Assembly: GCA_041738275.1 (NCBI GenBank)
Contig: JBGSQD010000156.1
Coordinates: forward strand, 1-15,210
Source of the DNA: JACPFJ01 sp041738275
GTDB taxonomy: Bacteria; Desulfobacterota; Desulfuromonadia; Geobacterales; Pseudopelobacteraceae
Direction of reading: 5' to 3'
Length of the DNA: 15,210 nucleotides
In this document: positions 7,712 to 14,971 of the stretch, piece by piece
Layout of the letters: every line of letters starts with the position of its first letter
Position numbering within the stretch: position 1 is the stretch's first letter
Notes under the pieces: generated by a model
The model's input: only the letters and a program-made list of their open reading frames with translations
Told to the model about the DNA's origin: nothing
The model's database searches: none
Made by a program: the position numbers and the translations under genes

Positions 7712-8890
7712 TTACAGCAGTTCTCCAAACAACTCATGGCAGTTTAACACTCCTTGAACCAGTGTGTCACTCCGCCTTTGAACCTCATCGCCACCATAAA
7801 TCAAGCCGGTAACAACGGTATGAGAAACACCAATTACTTTTCTGAACTGGCGCAACCCTTTAAAGTAGTCAGGATTAATGGTGGCTCCAGCCTTGATTTC
7901 GATTGCCGCCAGACTTCTTCCCTGCTCTGAAATTAGGTCAACCTCGTTGCCGTTACTATCCCTGAAAAAAAACAGATTGCTCCGCTTCCCTTGGTTATAT
8001 CGATATTTGAGAGCTTCCATTACTACCATGTTTTCAAAAAGGTTCCCTCGAAGCGGGTCACGGTTCACCTGGTTTTCGGTTTCCAGCCCCAGAAGATAAC
8101 TTGCCAGACCGACATCATAAAAATAGAGCTTCGGTGATTTTATAAGCCGTTTGGAAATATTTGTGTGCCACGGGTGTAATATATGAACTATATAGCTTGC
8201 TTCGAGAAGTGTGAGCCACGAACGGGCGCAGGCATGTGAAATTCCTACATCATTGCCAAGACTTTGAAGATTGAGAAGTTGCCCGACCCTGCCGGCGCAC
8301 ACCCTGACAAAACGTTCGAATTGCGACAGGTCTTTAACCGCCATTAATTGACGCAAATCCCGTTCTACATACGTCTCAAAATAGTCGCCCATTACCTGAG
8401 TAGGATCAAGTTTTTGGTCATGTATACGTGGATAGAATCCGTTTAAAATTGTACTGTCAATGTTTGCAGGTGTGGAGTTGCTGCATAATTCGGACATTGA
8501 AAGAGGTAGCAGTTTTAAAAGAGCGGTGCGACCAGCCAGCGACTGGCTGATGGTGTTCATCACTTCAAACTGCTGACTGCCGGTTAGTATGTATTGTCCG
8601 GGAATTTTTCTTTCATCCACAATTGTCTGGATGTAAGAGAGAAGCGTCGGCACGCGTTGTATTTCGTCGAGGATGGCGCCATTTGGATATGCCGCCAAAA
8701 ACCCCCGTGGGTCATCGTTGGCAAAGCTTCGCACATCAGGGGCTTCGAGATTTACATACCCATATTCAGGGAAAACCTTTTTACATAAGGTGGTTTTCCC
8801 GCTTTGGCGTGGTCCGGTAAGGGTGACCACCGGATAGCTTTCCGCAAGTTGTCGGAGTATCGGTTCGATTGTTCTTTGTATCATAACCAT
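7712..8890 (-). CDS. AAA_14/DUF4143 family ATPase
   Basis: A 392-residue protein of the widespread ATP-binding DUF4143 family. The N-terminal AAA_14 domain has Walker A GPRQSGKT (26-33), Walker B AILDEIQ (D75, E76) and a sensor-1-like YILTGSQQ. A middle winged-helix-like part (SLGNDVGISHACARSWLTLL) leads to the DUF4143 region and a C-terminal PD-(D/E)xK-like stretch (NEVDLIS followed by AIEIKAG). The family's cellular role is not established; members are often scattered by horizontal transfer. The DNA is visibly more AT-rich than the ABC-F and aspA genes beside it, and it runs against its neighbours, which fits an acquired gene. ATGs at 8890 and 8884 (MIQRTIEP) are both possible. Neither has a clear Shine-Dalgarno, and a candidate promoter at 8903-8931 would give an almost leaderless mRNA. 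Confidence 0.88.
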   Translation of the reverse strand: MVMIQRTIEPILRQLAESYPVVTLTGPRQSGKTTLCKKVFPEYGYVNLEAPDVRSFANDDPRGFLAAYPNGAILDEIQRVPTLLSYIQTIVDERKIPGQYILTGSQQFEVMNTISQSLAGRTALLKLLPLSMSELCSNSTPANIDSTILNGFYPRIHDQKLDPTQVMGDYFETYVERDLRQLMAVKDLSQFERFVRVCAGRVGQLLNLQSLGNDVGISHACARSWLTLLEASYIVHILHPWHTNISKRLIKSPKLYFYDVGLASYLLGLETENQVNRDPLRGNLFENMVVMEALKYRYNQGKRSNLFFFRDSNGNEVDLISEQGRSLAAIEIKAGATINPDYFKGLRQFRKVIGVSHTVVTGLIYGGDEVQRRSDTLVQGVLNCHELFGELL

Positions 8891-8902
8891 AGACTACCAT
8901 TT

Positions 8903-8931
8903 TTTATGCAATATGAAACTATTAAATTCAA
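8903..8931 (-). promoter_or_regulatory. Candidate sigma-70 promoter for the DUF4143 gene
   Basis: On the minus strand TTGAAT (8926-8931) is followed after exactly 17 nt by CATAAA (8903-8908). The first matches the -35 consensus in four of six positions, as does the second for the -10. The predicted start would lie only a few bases before the start codon, consistent with the missing Shine-Dalgarno sequence. Confidence 0.35.
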
Positions 8932-8942
8932 ATTACATAAAA

Positions 8943-8948
8943 TATAAT
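8943..8948 (+). promoter_or_regulatory. Candidate -10 box for the ABC-F gene
   Basis: A perfect TATAAT stands in the AT-rich divergent intergenic region (8891-9052), about 105 nt before the ABC-F start. The -35 position (TATTAA, 8920-8925, 17-nt spacing) is poor. If used, the mRNA would have a leader of about 100 nt. Confidence 0.3.
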
Positions 8949-9052
8949 ACTAAGCCGCTAGCTCGTAAAGTCGCAGGGAAAACAAAAATCAAAAACAACT
9001 ACACTACTGCCTCGCTTGCCGACAGCCACCTTTTCATGCTACAACCTTCCCC

Positions 9053-11110
9053 ATGCTGCAACTTATCAATCTATCCAAAGACTTCGCCGGTAATCCGCTC
9101 TTCACCAATATCTCCTGGCACCTGAAAAAGGGTGAACGGGTGGCGCTGGTCGGTGAGAACGGTGCCGGAAAATCCACCCTGATGAAGATCATTGCCGGCC
9201 TGGCCGAGCCGTCCGACGGCGAGATCCAGTTTGCCCGCGGCGCCCGGGCCGCCTATCTGCCCCAGGACGGCATCGTCACCTCCGGTTGCCTGTTGTTCCA
9301 CGAAGCGCGTTCCGCCTTTGGCGAGCTGCTGGCCATGGAGGAGGAGCTGCATCGTATCGGACAGAGTCTGGAAAATAGCTCCTCCGACGGGGCGCGGCAA
9401 GCAGCGCCCGATGGCTCCGTGCCTGATCTGGGAGAGCCAGACAGGGCAGAGCAAGCGCTGCCCCTACAGTCACATGATGAATTGCTGCACCGCTATGGCG
9501 AGTTGCAGGAACAGTTCCGTCATCAAGGCGGCTACACCATGGAGTCCGAGATCGGCACGGTGCTGAAGGGTCTCGGTTTCAGCCAGGACGACTGGTATCG
9601 CGATTGCGGCGAATTCTCCGGCGGCTGGCAGATGCGCATCGCCCTGGCGCGACTGCTGCTGCAGCGGCCCGATGTGCTGCTGCTGGACGAACCCACCAAT
9701 CATCTGGACATTGAGGCGCGCAACTGGCTGGAGGAGTACCTCTGTTCCTATCCCGGCTCGGTGATCCTGGTCTCCCATGACCGCTTCTTCATGGACCAGG
9801 TCTGCAGCCGCATTGCCGAGGTCTGGAACCATGCCATCTCGGATTACCATTGCAGTTATTCGCGTTATCTGGTCCAGCGCGAAGAACGGGTTTCGGCCCT
9901 GCGGGAGGCCAAGCGGATTCAGGATGAAGAGGTGGAGAAGACCGAGGATTTCATCCGCCGCTTCCGCTACCAGGCCAACAAGGCCTCGCTGGTCCAGTCG
10001 CGCATCAAGCAACTGGAGAAGGTCGAACGCATCGTCATCCCGCCGGAGCGCAAGCGGATCCGCTTCCACTTCCCGGATGCCCCCAAGAGCGGCAAGATCG
10101 TCATGGAGCTTAAAGGGCTGACCAAGGCCTACGACAGCCACACCGTGCTGAACCGCATTGATTTCACGGCTGAAAAAGGGGAACGCATCGCCCTGGTCGG
10201 GCATAACGGCGCCGGTAAAACAACGTTGATGTCCGTGCTGGCCGGAACATCTATTCAGGGTGGCGAGCGGATCGTCGGCCATAATGTGGTCATGGATTAC
10301 TTTGCCCAGGACCAGGCCAATGTGCTGGATGTCAGCCGCAGCGCCTGGGACGAGCTGTACGCCGACGCTCCCTACGACATGGTGCCGAGGCTGCGGGACA
10401 TCCTGGGCGCCTTTCTGTTCTCCGGCGACGACATCAACAAAAAGGTCGGCGTCCTGTCCGGCGGCGAGCGCAATCGTCTGGCCCTGGCCAAGATGCTGCT
10501 GCGCCCCTCCAACCTGCTGCTGATGGACGAGCCGACCAATCACCTGGACCTGTTCAGCAAGGAGGTTCTGCTGGATGCCCTCAAGACCTTTGACGGCACA
10601 GTGGTTTTTGTTTCCCACGATCGTTATTTCGTCAACGGCCTGGCCACCCGCATCGTGGAGGTGGAAGCGGGCGGACTGACCAATTATTACGGCGATTACG
10701 AATATTATCTGGAGAAGAAGGAAAAGGACGATGTAGGGGCAACCCTGCGTGGTTGCTCCGTAAAGGGCGGCCACACAGGGTTGCCCCTACAGGCTGATGG
10801 CGGTGAAATTGCCCGGACAAAGACATCTTCACCGTCGGCGTTGCCGGAGTTGCCCAAGGAGGAGCGCAAGAAAGGGCGCGAGGAGGAGAAGCTGCGCAAG
10901 CGGGAGGAACAGTCCCGCCAGAAAAAGATGGGGGAGATCGAGGCTGAGATCAACCGCACGGAGAAAGAGATCGCCCGGTTGGAGGAAGAGATGAACGCAC
11001 TGGGATTTTTTGACGACCCGGAGCGCGGCAAAGATGGCGGCGAGCGCCATGCAACCCTGAATATGCAGCTTGAACAATTATATGCTGAATGGGAAGGATT
11101 ATCAGGGTAA
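9053..11110 (+). CDS. ABC-F family ATP-binding protein (ribosome-associated, YheS/Uup-like)
   Basis: A 685-residue protein with two ABC domains and no membrane segments, as in ABC-F factors, which bind the ribosomal E site and affect translation. NBD1 has Walker A GENGAGKS (34-41), signature FSGGW and Walker B LLLDEPTNHLD. The linker (YSRYLVQREERVSALREA through FRYQANKASLVQSRIKQLEK) has the features of the P-site tRNA-interacting motif region. NBD2 has Walker A GHNGAGKTT (from 383), signature LSGGE and LLMDEPTNHLD. A charged coiled coil ends the protein, as in Uup and YheS. Two stretches are foreign to the family: about residues 109-139 in NBD1 and 561-580 before the coiled coil. Both coincide with GC-rich palindromic DNA and end in LPLQ. 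MLQLINLSKDF at ATG 9053 is the expected family N-terminus, yet no Shine-Dalgarno precedes it. Confidence 0.9.
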   Translation: MLQLINLSKDFAGNPLFTNISWHLKKGERVALVGENGAGKSTLMKIIAGLAEPSDGEIQFARGARAAYLPQDGIVTSGCLLFHEARSAFGELLAMEEELHRIGQSLENSSSDGARQAAPDGSVPDLGEPDRAEQALPLQSHDELLHRYGELQEQFRHQGGYTMESEIGTVLKGLGFSQDDWYRDCGEFSGGWQMRIALARLLLQRPDVLLLDEPTNHLDIEARNWLEEYLCSYPGSVILVSHDRFFMDQVCSRIAEVWNHAISDYHCSYSRYLVQREERVSALREAKRIQDEEVEKTEDFIRRFRYQANKASLVQSRIKQLEKVERIVIPPERKRIRFHFPDAPKSGKIVMELKGLTKAYDSHTVLNRIDFTAEKGERIALVGHNGAGKTTLMSVLAGTSIQGGERIVGHNVVMDYFAQDQANVLDVSRSAWDELYADAPYDMVPRLRDILGAFLFSGDDINKKVGVLSGGERNRLALAKMLLRPSNLLLMDEPTNHLDLFSKEVLLDALKTFDGTVVFVSHDRYFVNGLATRIVEVEAGGLTNYYGDYEYYLEKKEKDDVGATLRGCSVKGGHTGLPLQADGGEIARTKTSSPSALPELPKEERKKGREEEKLRKREEQSRQKKMGEIEAEINRTEKEIARLEEEMNALGFFDDPERGKDGGERHATLNMQLEQLYAEWEGLSG
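9390..9469 (+). repeat. Degenerate GC-rich palindromic repeat inside the ABC-F gene
   Basis: Two similar hairpins lie about 35 nt apart: GGGCGC (9390-9395) with GCGCCC (9404-9409), and GGGCAG (9444-9449) with CTGCCC (9458-9463). Each has an 8-nt loop containing GCAAGC. The right end TGCCCCTACAG (9459-9469) is identical to that of the repeat at 10782-10792 and is read in the same frame (LPLQ). It encodes most of an extra segment of about 31 residues in NBD1, near where ABC-F proteins carry the arm insertion. It probably is an older, decayed copy of the same repeat class. Confidence 0.6.
10732..10791 (+). repeat. 60-bp palindromic repeat inserted in frame in the ABC-F gene
   Basis: TGTAGGGGCAACCCTG (10732-10747) and CAGGGTTGCCCCTACA (10776-10791) are perfect 16-nt reverse complements. 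The stem continues inward for about ten more pairs, with one C:A mismatch and several G:U pairs (10749-10758 with 10765-10774), leaving a 6-nt loop. The length, 60 bp, is a multiple of three and keeps the frame open, adding about 20 residues (561-580) between NBD2 and the C-terminal coiled coil. I recall similar TGTAGGGGC...GCCCCTACA palindromes between genes in Geobacter-like and other genomes, so it looks like a mobile or miniature repeat captured by a coding sequence. Confidence 0.85.
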
Positions 11111-11185
11111 AGCTTGCAGATGCCTGCTGTCAATCGGCACTCTTCATATCAGCCCTTGATTTAACTTCAACAAGGAGACCATTTC

Positions 11186-12769
11186 ATGAATCATGACTCC
11201 GTGCATAGCCCGGATCAACGGATCGGGCAGCTCTTAATTGAATCGGGCATCATTTCACAGGAGAAGCTGAACCTCGCCTTGAAGCACCAGAGTCATTGCG
11301 GAGAGAGGATCGGCTCTGTTCTGCTGCGGCTGGGATATCTGAATACCGAAACTCTTCTGGAGTTCCTTCGCAAACACTTCGGCACCCCTTCCATCGACCT
11401 CTACAGAGTCAACATAACACCATCAGTATTGAACAGCCTCACTTTTGAGCAGATGAAACTGCTGAAGGCGCTTCCGATCATCCCGTCAACCAAGGGCCTT
11501 TTCGTTGCCATGGCTGATCCTAACAATATCAAGGCGATCAATGAACTGGAGTTTATTCTTGGCAAGAAAGTCGAACCGGTTGCTGTCCCGCATGTTCAAA
11601 TGGATGCGGTTTTTAGATACCTGGAGAAAAGAGGGGGACAGCTAAAAACCACACTCTCTGGTGAAGACGTCGAAAATGAACAATCCGAGGGGGTCATGCA
11701 AGGCGCCCTTGAACTGGAAAAACTGATTTCCCTGCTGATCGAAAAAAACGCCTCCGACCTTTTGATTTCAGCCGGTGTTCCGCCATGTCTGAAGCTCAAC
11801 AACGAGATTGTGCGCTTGCCAGGACTCGACCTGACTCCCGACGAGGTGGAGCAAAGCGCCAAAGAGCTGATGACCGGCCCGCAATGGCAGGAGTTTCAAG
11901 AAAAAGGGGAGCTGGATTTTGGTCTTTCCAGCCCCGCGGCCGGCCGTTTTCGGATCAATGCATACCGTCAACGAGGTTCAATTTCACTCGCCATCCGCAA
12001 CATCGTCGAAAATATTCCTACACTTGCCGCCTGCGGGCTGCCGGCCTGGCTTGAAGAATTTGTCATGCACCCCCAGGGGCTGATCCTGATCACCGGCCCT
12101 ACCGGGCATGGCAAAAGCACAACCCTTGCAGCACTGATCAACCTGATAAACACAAAACGCAAGTGCAACATTATTACAATCGAAGATCCGATCGAATTCC
12201 TGCACAAGCATAAACTGAGCAACATAAATCAACGGGAAGTCGGTCGGGATACACCCTCATTCCATGAAGGACTGAGCCACATTTTCCGTCAGGCCCCGGA
12301 TGTGATCATGATCGGAGAAATGCGCGATCCGGAAAGCTTTGAAATTGCGGTTCAGGCAGCGGAAACGGGGCATCTGGTGATCAGCACTATGCACGCCAAT
12401 TCCTCCACTACAGCTATTGAACGGATCATTGAGATTTTCCCGCCAGAAAAGCAGCAGCAGATAAGAATACAACTTGCGGAGGTTTTTCTGCTGGTACTCA
12501 ATCAGCGTCTGATTCCCAGAATGAATGGTGCCGGGAGAGTCCTGGCCTATGAAAAGCTTACCAACACCCCCCGAATCAGGAATATTATCAGGGAGTCGAA
12601 AACTCACAATATCAGATCCCTCTTTCAACATTCAGCGGCCCAGGAATATCAGCCGATGGATATTTCGCTGAACAAATTGGTCAGCAGTGGAGAAATTTCC
12701 CTTGAAGAAGGTCACAAGTACTGCGAGAAGCCTTCCTCTTTAAGGGAGGCGCCGTCAAAACGCACATAG
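11186..12769 (+). CDS. PilT-like retraction ATPase with N-terminal MshEN domain
   Basis: A 527-residue fusion, about 170 residues longer than usual PilT proteins. Residues 12-64 form one MshEN domain: a 24-residue motif (starts RIGQLLIESG, 12-35), a 5-residue linker (SHCGE, 36-40) and a second motif (starts RIGSVLLRLG). This is the layout described for cyclic-di-GMP-binding MshEN domains, with R, G and the second G in place. A T2SSE_N-like part follows (to about 150). The PilT core starts near 'LEKLISLLIEKNASDL', with Walker A GPTGHGKS (304-311), an Asp box (TIEDPIEF), Walker B (VIMIGEMRDPE) and a His box (TGHLVISTMHA). The PilB-type zinc CxxC pairs are absent, supporting PilT rather than PilB kinship. 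AAGGAG (11172-11177) gives ATG 11186 with 8-nt spacing. It lies 75 nt after the ABC-F gene and 48 nt before aspA. Confidence 0.88.
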   Translation: MNHDSVHSPDQRIGQLLIESGIISQEKLNLALKHQSHCGERIGSVLLRLGYLNTETLLEFLRKHFGTPSIDLYRVNITPSVLNSLTFEQMKLLKALPIIPSTKGLFVAMADPNNIKAINELEFILGKKVEPVAVPHVQMDAVFRYLEKRGGQLKTTLSGEDVENEQSEGVMQGALELEKLISLLIEKNASDLLISAGVPPCLKLNNEIVRLPGLDLTPDEVEQSAKELMTGPQWQEFQEKGELDFGLSSPAAGRFRINAYRQRGSISLAIRNIVENIPTLAACGLPAWLEEFVMHPQGLILITGPTGHGKSTTLAALINLINTKRKCNIITIEDPIEFLHKHKLSNINQREVGRDTPSFHEGLSHIFRQAPDVIMIGEMRDPESFEIAVQAAETGHLVISTMHANSSTTAIERIIEIFPPEKQQQIRIQLAEVFLLVLNQRLIPRMNGAGRVLAYEKLTNTPRIRNIIRESKTHNIRSLFQHSAAQEYQPMDISLNKLVSSGEISLEEGHKYCEKPSSLREAPSKRT

Positions 12770-12817
12770 ATGTATAAGAATGCCAGGCAATTAATTCTAG
12801 ACAGGAAAGGTATGCTC

Positions 12818-14221
12818 ATGGCCACACGTATCGAAAAAGACACCCTGGGTGAGATGGAGGTTCCTGCCGAGGTCTACTATGGTGCGCAGACCGCGCGCGC
12901 CTTGCACAACTTCCCCATTTCGGGACTCAAGCCGCACCCGGCCTTTGTCTGGGCCGTGGTGATTATCAAGAAATGCGCTGCCAAGGCCAATATGGCGACC
13001 GGACGGCTGAACATGGAGATCGGCGACGCTATTGTTGCGGCTGCAGATGAGGTGCTGTCCGGCAGCTTTGCGGATCAGTTTGTGGTGGACCCCTTCCAGG
13101 CCGGGGCAGGCACCTCCCACAACATGAACGTCAATGAGGTGCTGGCCAACCGCGCCCTGGAACTGCTGGGGCGCGAGAAGGGCGACTTCTCAACCCTGCA
13201 CCCGAACGATCACGTCAACATGGCCCAGTCTACCAATGATCTCATCCCGACCGCTATCCGCCTGGCTGCGCTGGAGATGCTCGATCCGTTGCTGGAGGCG
13301 CTGGAGGTGCTGGAACATGCCCTGGCTGCCAAGGCGAGCGAGTTCGACCACATCCTCAAGTCCGGACGCACCCATCTGCAGGATGCCGTGCCGATCCGGC
13401 TGGGGCAGGAGTTCGGTGCCTACAGCGCTGCCATCCGCAAGAACCGCGAAGGCCTGGAGTCGTGTATCCCGGCCCTGCTGGAACTGGGCATCGGCGGCAC
13501 GGCCGTGGGGACCGGCCTGAATGCCGAACCGGCCTATATCAAAACGATTATGGAGGAATTGTCCGTAGCGACCGGTTTTCCGGTCACCCCAAGCGCCGAC
13601 CTGTTCGAGGCCATGCAGAACATGGATCCCTTCCTGGCGCTATCCTCGGCCCTGCGGCGCACCGCTGTAAATCTGGGGCGAATTGCCAACGACCTGCGCC
13701 TGCTGTCATCAGGCCCCCGCACCGGACTGGATGAGCTCCGCCTCCCCGCCGTTCAGCCTGGCTCCTCGATCATGCCGGGCAAGATCAACCCATCCATGGC
13801 CGAGATGACCAATATGGTCTGTTTTCAGATCATGGGGTGCGACCAGGCAATCATGCTGGCGGCCCAGGCCGGCCAGCTGGAGTTGAACGTGATGATGCCG
13901 CTCATCGCCTATAACCTGACGTTTTCACTGGGATTGTTCAAGAATTGCGTGCAGAAATTCACCGAGTCATGTATTATTAATATAGTAGCTAATGAAGAGC
14001 GCTGCCGTCGGTATCTGGAAGACTCACTTGGTCTGGTGACGGTCCTGGCCCCCTCCATCGGTTACAACGCCGCGGCCGAGGTGGCCAAGGAATCCGTTGC
14101 CACTGGCCGCTCCATCCGCGAGATTGTTCTGAGCCGGGGTCTGATGCCGGAAGCGGAGCTGGAAGAGGCCATGCGGCCGGAGCATCTGACCGAGCCGGGT
14201 CTGCCGTTGAATGAAAAATAG
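12818..14221 (+). CDS. aspA: Aspartate ammonia-lyase (aspartase)
   Basis: A 467-residue member of the fumarase/aspartase superfamily; aspartase converts L-aspartate to fumarate and ammonia in the cytosol as a homotetramer. The N-terminus (RIEKDTLGEMEVPAEVYYG), the region around AGTSHNMNVNEV, AQSTNDLIPTA, GRTHLQDAVP (H186) and the mobile signature loop GSSIMPGKINPS (315 onward; S316 the expected catalytic base, K322 and N324 substrate contacts) resemble bacterial aspartases more than FumC fumarases, which read GRTHTQDATP. The C-terminus (MRPEHLTEPGLP) also fits. ATG 12818 is chosen because AGGAAAGG (12803-12810) is 7 nt upstream. In-frame ATGs at 12770 and 12812 lack proper spacing. In an anaerobe it would feed fumarate to respiration or the citric acid cycle. 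A class II fumarase remains the main alternative. Confidence 0.85.
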   Translation: MATRIEKDTLGEMEVPAEVYYGAQTARALHNFPISGLKPHPAFVWAVVIIKKCAAKANMATGRLNMEIGDAIVAAADEVLSGSFADQFVVDPFQAGAGTSHNMNVNEVLANRALELLGREKGDFSTLHPNDHVNMAQSTNDLIPTAIRLAALEMLDPLLEALEVLEHALAAKASEFDHILKSGRTHLQDAVPIRLGQEFGAYSAAIRKNREGLESCIPALLELGIGGTAVGTGLNAEPAYIKTIMEELSVATGFPVTPSADLFEAMQNMDPFLALSSALRRTAVNLGRIANDLRLLSSGPRTGLDELRLPAVQPGSSIMPGKINPSMAEMTNMVCFQIMGCDQAIMLAAQAGQLELNVMMPLIAYNLTFSLGLFKNCVQKFTESCIINIVANEERCRRYLEDSLGLVTVLAPSIGYNAAAEVAKESVATGRSIREIVLSRGLMPEAELEEAMRPEHLTEPGLPLNEK

Positions 14222-14286
14222 TCATGCGTCACGGAGTCTTCCGCGATTTGTGAATTAACAACACAACTTACTAAAGGAGAAGGATC

Positions 14287-14508
14287 ATGAAAGAGGAAGT
14301 ACTGAGGGTTCTTGAGATGGTGCGTCCCGGCCTGCAGGCCGATGGCGGTGATGTTGAGCTGGTTGAGGTAACCGAGGACGGCATTGTCAAGGTCAGGTTG
14401 AAAGGTGCTTGCGGAAGCTGTCCAATGTCCACCATGACTCTCAAGATGGGTATTGAGCGTGCCATGAAAGAGCAGATCCCTGGCGTTAAGGAAGTTGTCC
14501 AGGTCTAA
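14287..14508 (+). CDS. NifU C-terminal domain (Nfu-type) Fe-S protein
   Basis: A 73-residue protein made only of the NifU C-terminal domain, which carries or transfers Fe-S clusters to apo-proteins in the cytosol. The hallmarks are present: RPGLQADGGDVELVEV near the N-terminus and the cluster-binding CxxC, C42 and C45 in GACGSCPMS, followed by TLKMGIERAM and a C-terminal PGVKEVVQV. AAAGGAGAAGG lies just before the ATG and gives a strong ribosome-binding site. It begins 65 nt after aspA in the same direction and is followed by a terminator at 14570, so it is the last gene of this rightward run. Stand-alone Nfu domains of this size are common in anaerobes. Confidence 0.92.
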   Translation: MKEEVLRVLEMVRPGLQADGGDVELVEVTEDGIVKVRLKGACGSCPMSTMTLKMGIERAMKEQIPGVKEVVQV

Positions 14509-14544
14509 TTGCGTTCAAACAAAACCCTGCTTCATATCGTCCAG

Positions 14545-14566
14545 GTTGTTGTCGCAAGACAGCAAC
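14545..14566 (+). other. GCAA-tetraloop hairpin in the nfu 3' region
   Basis: GTTGTTGTC (14545-14553) pairs with GACAGCAAC (14558-14566), one G:U pair included, around GCAA, a GNRA-type tetraloop. It lies 4 nt before the terminator stem. No T-run follows it directly, so it may be an mRNA 3'-end stability element rather than a terminator. Confidence 0.4.
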
Positions 14567-14569
14567 GTC

Positions 14570-14604
14570 AAAGCCCACGGAATTTCTTCCGTGGGCTTTA
14601 CCTT
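14570..14604. terminator. Terminator between nfu and the leftward hypothetical gene
   Basis: AAAGCCCACGGAA (14570-14582) and TTCCGTGGGCTTT (14587-14599) form a perfect 13-bp stem with a TTTC loop. Each arm ends in TTT on its own strand, so it can serve both the rightward nfu gene and the leftward gene ending at 14629. Confidence 0.85.
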
Positions 14605-14628
14605 ATAGTTACAGACAGCGGCAGGTTA

Positions 14629-14850
14629 TCATGTTGCCCGGTAATATTCACCAGTCTCGAACGGATCATGTCCAAGAACATCATCTGATCTTGATGAACT
14701 CCTGATATCCTGCTTCAAACGCATTATCGCCTCCAGTGCCGTGAGGATAAGAGAGCCGGTGTGTGAATTCTTGTTTTCTTGATAGGCACGCTCCAGGGCG
14801 TTTATCGCTGTGTCTGCGTACAGGTGCGGATCGGGATATGAACCGGGCAT
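14629..14850 (-). CDS. Small hypothetical protein
   Basis: A 73-residue soluble protein with no recognised family. It starts MPGSYPDPHLYADTAI, continues with a helical stretch (NALERAYQENKN), a hydrophobic helix SLILTALEAIMRL, and a polar tail DPFETGEYYRAT. It has no Cys and no membrane segment. The ATG at 14848-14850 is preferred to the ATG at 14860-14862, because GGAGGG sits 5 nt before the former and no ribosome-binding site precedes the latter. It converges with nfu on the shared terminator at 14570-14599. Its 5' side faces smc, from which it is separated by about 190 nt. Confidence 0.7.
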   Translation of the reverse strand: MPGSYPDPHLYADTAINALERAYQENKNSHTGSLILTALEAIMRLKQDIRSSSRSDDVLGHDPFETGEYYRAT

Positions 14851-14933
14851 TTTTCCCTCCATTTTTGATGATAATAAAATCTTTTTACCTCACAATAAAA
14901 ATTTAATCAATCGGTTTCCTGCATTTTTAATCA

Positions 14934-14971
14934 CCCATGCCCCGGGAAACGGTTTTCATGGGATCTTTTTT
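14934..14971 (+). terminator. Terminator-like hairpin in the smc leader (possible attenuator)
   Basis: CCCATG (14934-14939) pairs with CATGGG (14957-14962). The 17-nt loop holds a smaller CCG/CGG stem (14942-14944 with 14950-14952), and ATC plus six Ts (14966-14971) follow. No rightward gene ends nearby, so if transcribed rightward it would lie in the smc leader, about 70 nt before the start codon. The stem is short and the call is tentative. Confidence 0.3.

Noticed and set aside
6538..8890. Macrodomain plus DUF4143 ATPase as a defence or toxin-antitoxin system
   Set aside because: The genes are convergent, separated by an unrelated gene, and neither contains a known toxin or effector domain.
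8913..9125. A 70-codon rightward frame before the ABC-F start
   Set aside because: Its ATG lies upstream of the TATAAT box, it has no ribosome-binding site and a Lys/Asn-rich composition expected from AT-rich intergenic DNA. Only its last 29 codons could matter, as noted in a finding.
9470..10774. A 434-codon leftward open frame opposite the ABC-F gene
   Set aside because: It is the mirror of a GC-rich, clearly homologous rightward gene; its product has no recognisable domain and reflects codon bias of the plus strand.
12728..12750. Hairpin GCCTTCC/GGGAGGC near the end of the PilT-like gene
   Set aside because: It lies within coding sequence, has no T-run, and one pair is G:U; probably chance.
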